Below are positions 62,861 to 64,000 of a DNA stretch of 64,000 bases, one piece after another. The notes beneath the pieces are model-generated. The model was given only the letters and a program-made list of their open reading frames with translations, searched no databases and was not told the origin of the DNA. This DNA comes from Molossus alvarezi (lineage: Eukaryota > Chordata > Mammalia > Chiroptera > Molossidae), in NCBI GenBank assembly GCA_037176705.1, contig CM073889.1, forward strand, positions 55,111,596-55,175,595. The letters are read 5' to 3'. The position numbers and the translations under genes are program-made. Every line of letters starts with the position of its first letter. The stretch's first letter is position 1.

Positions 62861-64000
62861 AAGTGGCTCATTGCAACTACTTGTTACGTATTAGCAATTG
62901 TTTCCATTTCTCATTTTATCTCTTTCCTTCTCTCTAATCATAGTGTTTCTGGCCTGAGCCTGGTTCCTTGGGGTGTCCTGTCCTCAAGGGTTAGAAACTG
63001 GAGGCTGCACTGGACCAGTGTTCACATGGTGTTTTTGTGGGCCTGGCCTCACTCACACCTGGTTTCTGGTGCCCCTAGGTGGGACCAAGCTAGGCTTCCT
63101 CCTGTTCCCCTAGAATTGCCCAACTGAATTGCCCAGCAGCCCTGTCGTGCCGCCTCTGCTTCTTTAAGAAAGCCCAGGTGTAGCTATGTGCTTTAGGGCT
63201 GAGGCCCTGGTCACCCTGGCAAGGTACCACCTCAGCCCATTTGGCTAATTACTTCACTAGCCTGGAAAAGAAAGAAAAGTTGGCTAGAGTTCATGCCGGT
63301 AGGCCTCTCACTGGCCTAGGCAGTGAGCTGCATTTGTGCCCTCATGTCTTTGAAACATGTGGAAATGTCACCAGAGTGCCAGGAAGTGAGGCTGAGTGTG
63401 CAGGTGCAGAGGGCCAGCTGGGCTAGAAAAGCAGTGCATGTGTGAGGCTGCACCCATGTTAAAGGCAGGGCAGCTCAGTCATATCCCAAATTCAGTGCTC
63501 TGGCTGTGGTACCACCTAGGGTCTGGGAACTGCCCACCTAGACAAGAACTGGGTCTGGGCTCAGCATGGGAGCTGGGCTGCGTCGCAGATGTCATGCGAT
63601 GGGCACTTGGGCTCCCAAATTCCCCATGCTCTCTGTGAGCCAGCTGGGCTGGACAGACCCCGTGGCTCACCCAGTGCCCTGGGCTGGGGGCTACAGTGAG
63701 GCATCCTGTGCCCAGCCTCCCCCAAGCCTCCTCTCATCCTTAGCTCTAGGCATAGCATCTTTGGCCATGGGCAACCTTGCACTTCCCTAGTTCTTGATTT
63801 TCCTGTGGCAAACGTGGCCTCAGTTTCTCCCTTGTAAATCCTAGGGTAAAGGGTGAAGTGAGGCCCTGTGTGTAAAGCCTTGAACAAGGCCTGTACCCCA
63901 CACCCCCAGGTAAGGTGAAGTGTCCCAGACATCTGAACACCTCTCATTTGGTCTCAGACCCAGTCTATTCTGTCTGTGGCCCTCACGAGTGTATGTGGAG
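62861..64000. other. Intergenic, GC-richer, apparently unique
   Basis: No gene I can support. Short open frames on both strands show no family similarity. The region is unusually free of repeats for this window. In human the equivalent flank leads to GATA2 and its distal regulatory elements, but I see no diagnostic element here. Confidence 0.4.

Overview
The window is mammalian nuclear DNA, most likely from a vespertilionid (vesper) bat. The evidence is dozens of tRNA-headed SINEs of the Ves type, a SPIN-like (Buster-clade) hAT DNA transposon, and young L1 and half-L1 (HAL1) retrotransposons. The only host protein-coding gene I can support is RPN1 (ribophorin I) on the + strand. RPN1 is a subunit of the oligosaccharyltransferase that N-glycosylates proteins at the ER translocon. 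Nine exons (2-10) run from 3421 to 59924. All have GT-AG boundaries, compatible phases and an unbroken frame totalling 520 codons. Adding the 87 codons expected for exon 1, which lies left of the window, gives the 607-residue length known for human RPN1. The glycosylation sequon then falls at the known position N299.

Layout. 1-3420 is intron 1: the right part of a decayed SPIN-like transposon (1-1408) abuts an L1 5'UTR fragment, followed by Ves SINEs. 3421-8259 holds exons 2 and 3. 8260-21814 (intron 3) is filled by a full-span HAL1 on the minus strand (10813-14220) and a sense L1 that keeps its 5' end but lacks its 3' end (15739-21503), both peppered with SINEs. 21815-23059 holds exons 4 and 5. 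23060-52583 (intron 5, 29.5 kb) contains a second HAL1 with a clean target-site duplication, then a stack of antisense L1s. One L1 (28786 to about 36775) is followed by another, which is itself split by a nearly intact full-length L1 (41144-46628, duplication at 41129-41143 and 46629-46643). 52584-59924 holds exons 6-10, with an antisense retroviral-type LTR in intron 6 and an ancient L1M in intron 8. 59925 to about 60385 is the 3'UTR. 60386-64000 is intergenic, with older repeats (Ves, an unnamed ancient repeat, L2, MIR). In human the corresponding flank leads towards GATA2.

Most of the sequence is therefore a record of serial retrotransposition into RPN1 introns. The most distinctive observations are: (i) three independent copies of a very short SINE that consists only of the tRNA-like head and ends at the same base before its A-rich tail; (ii) arrays in which successive SINEs, or a HAL1 and a SINE, reused the same target sequence; (iii) a full-length L1 whose ORF2 appears to be broken by a single in-frame stop; (iv) a 51-bp L1 insertion with its own duplication; (v) roughly 195-bp tandem units inside an L1 5'UTR. 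I found no CRISPR array, operon, rRNA gene or functional tRNA gene, and no evidence of an undescribed protein-coding system.
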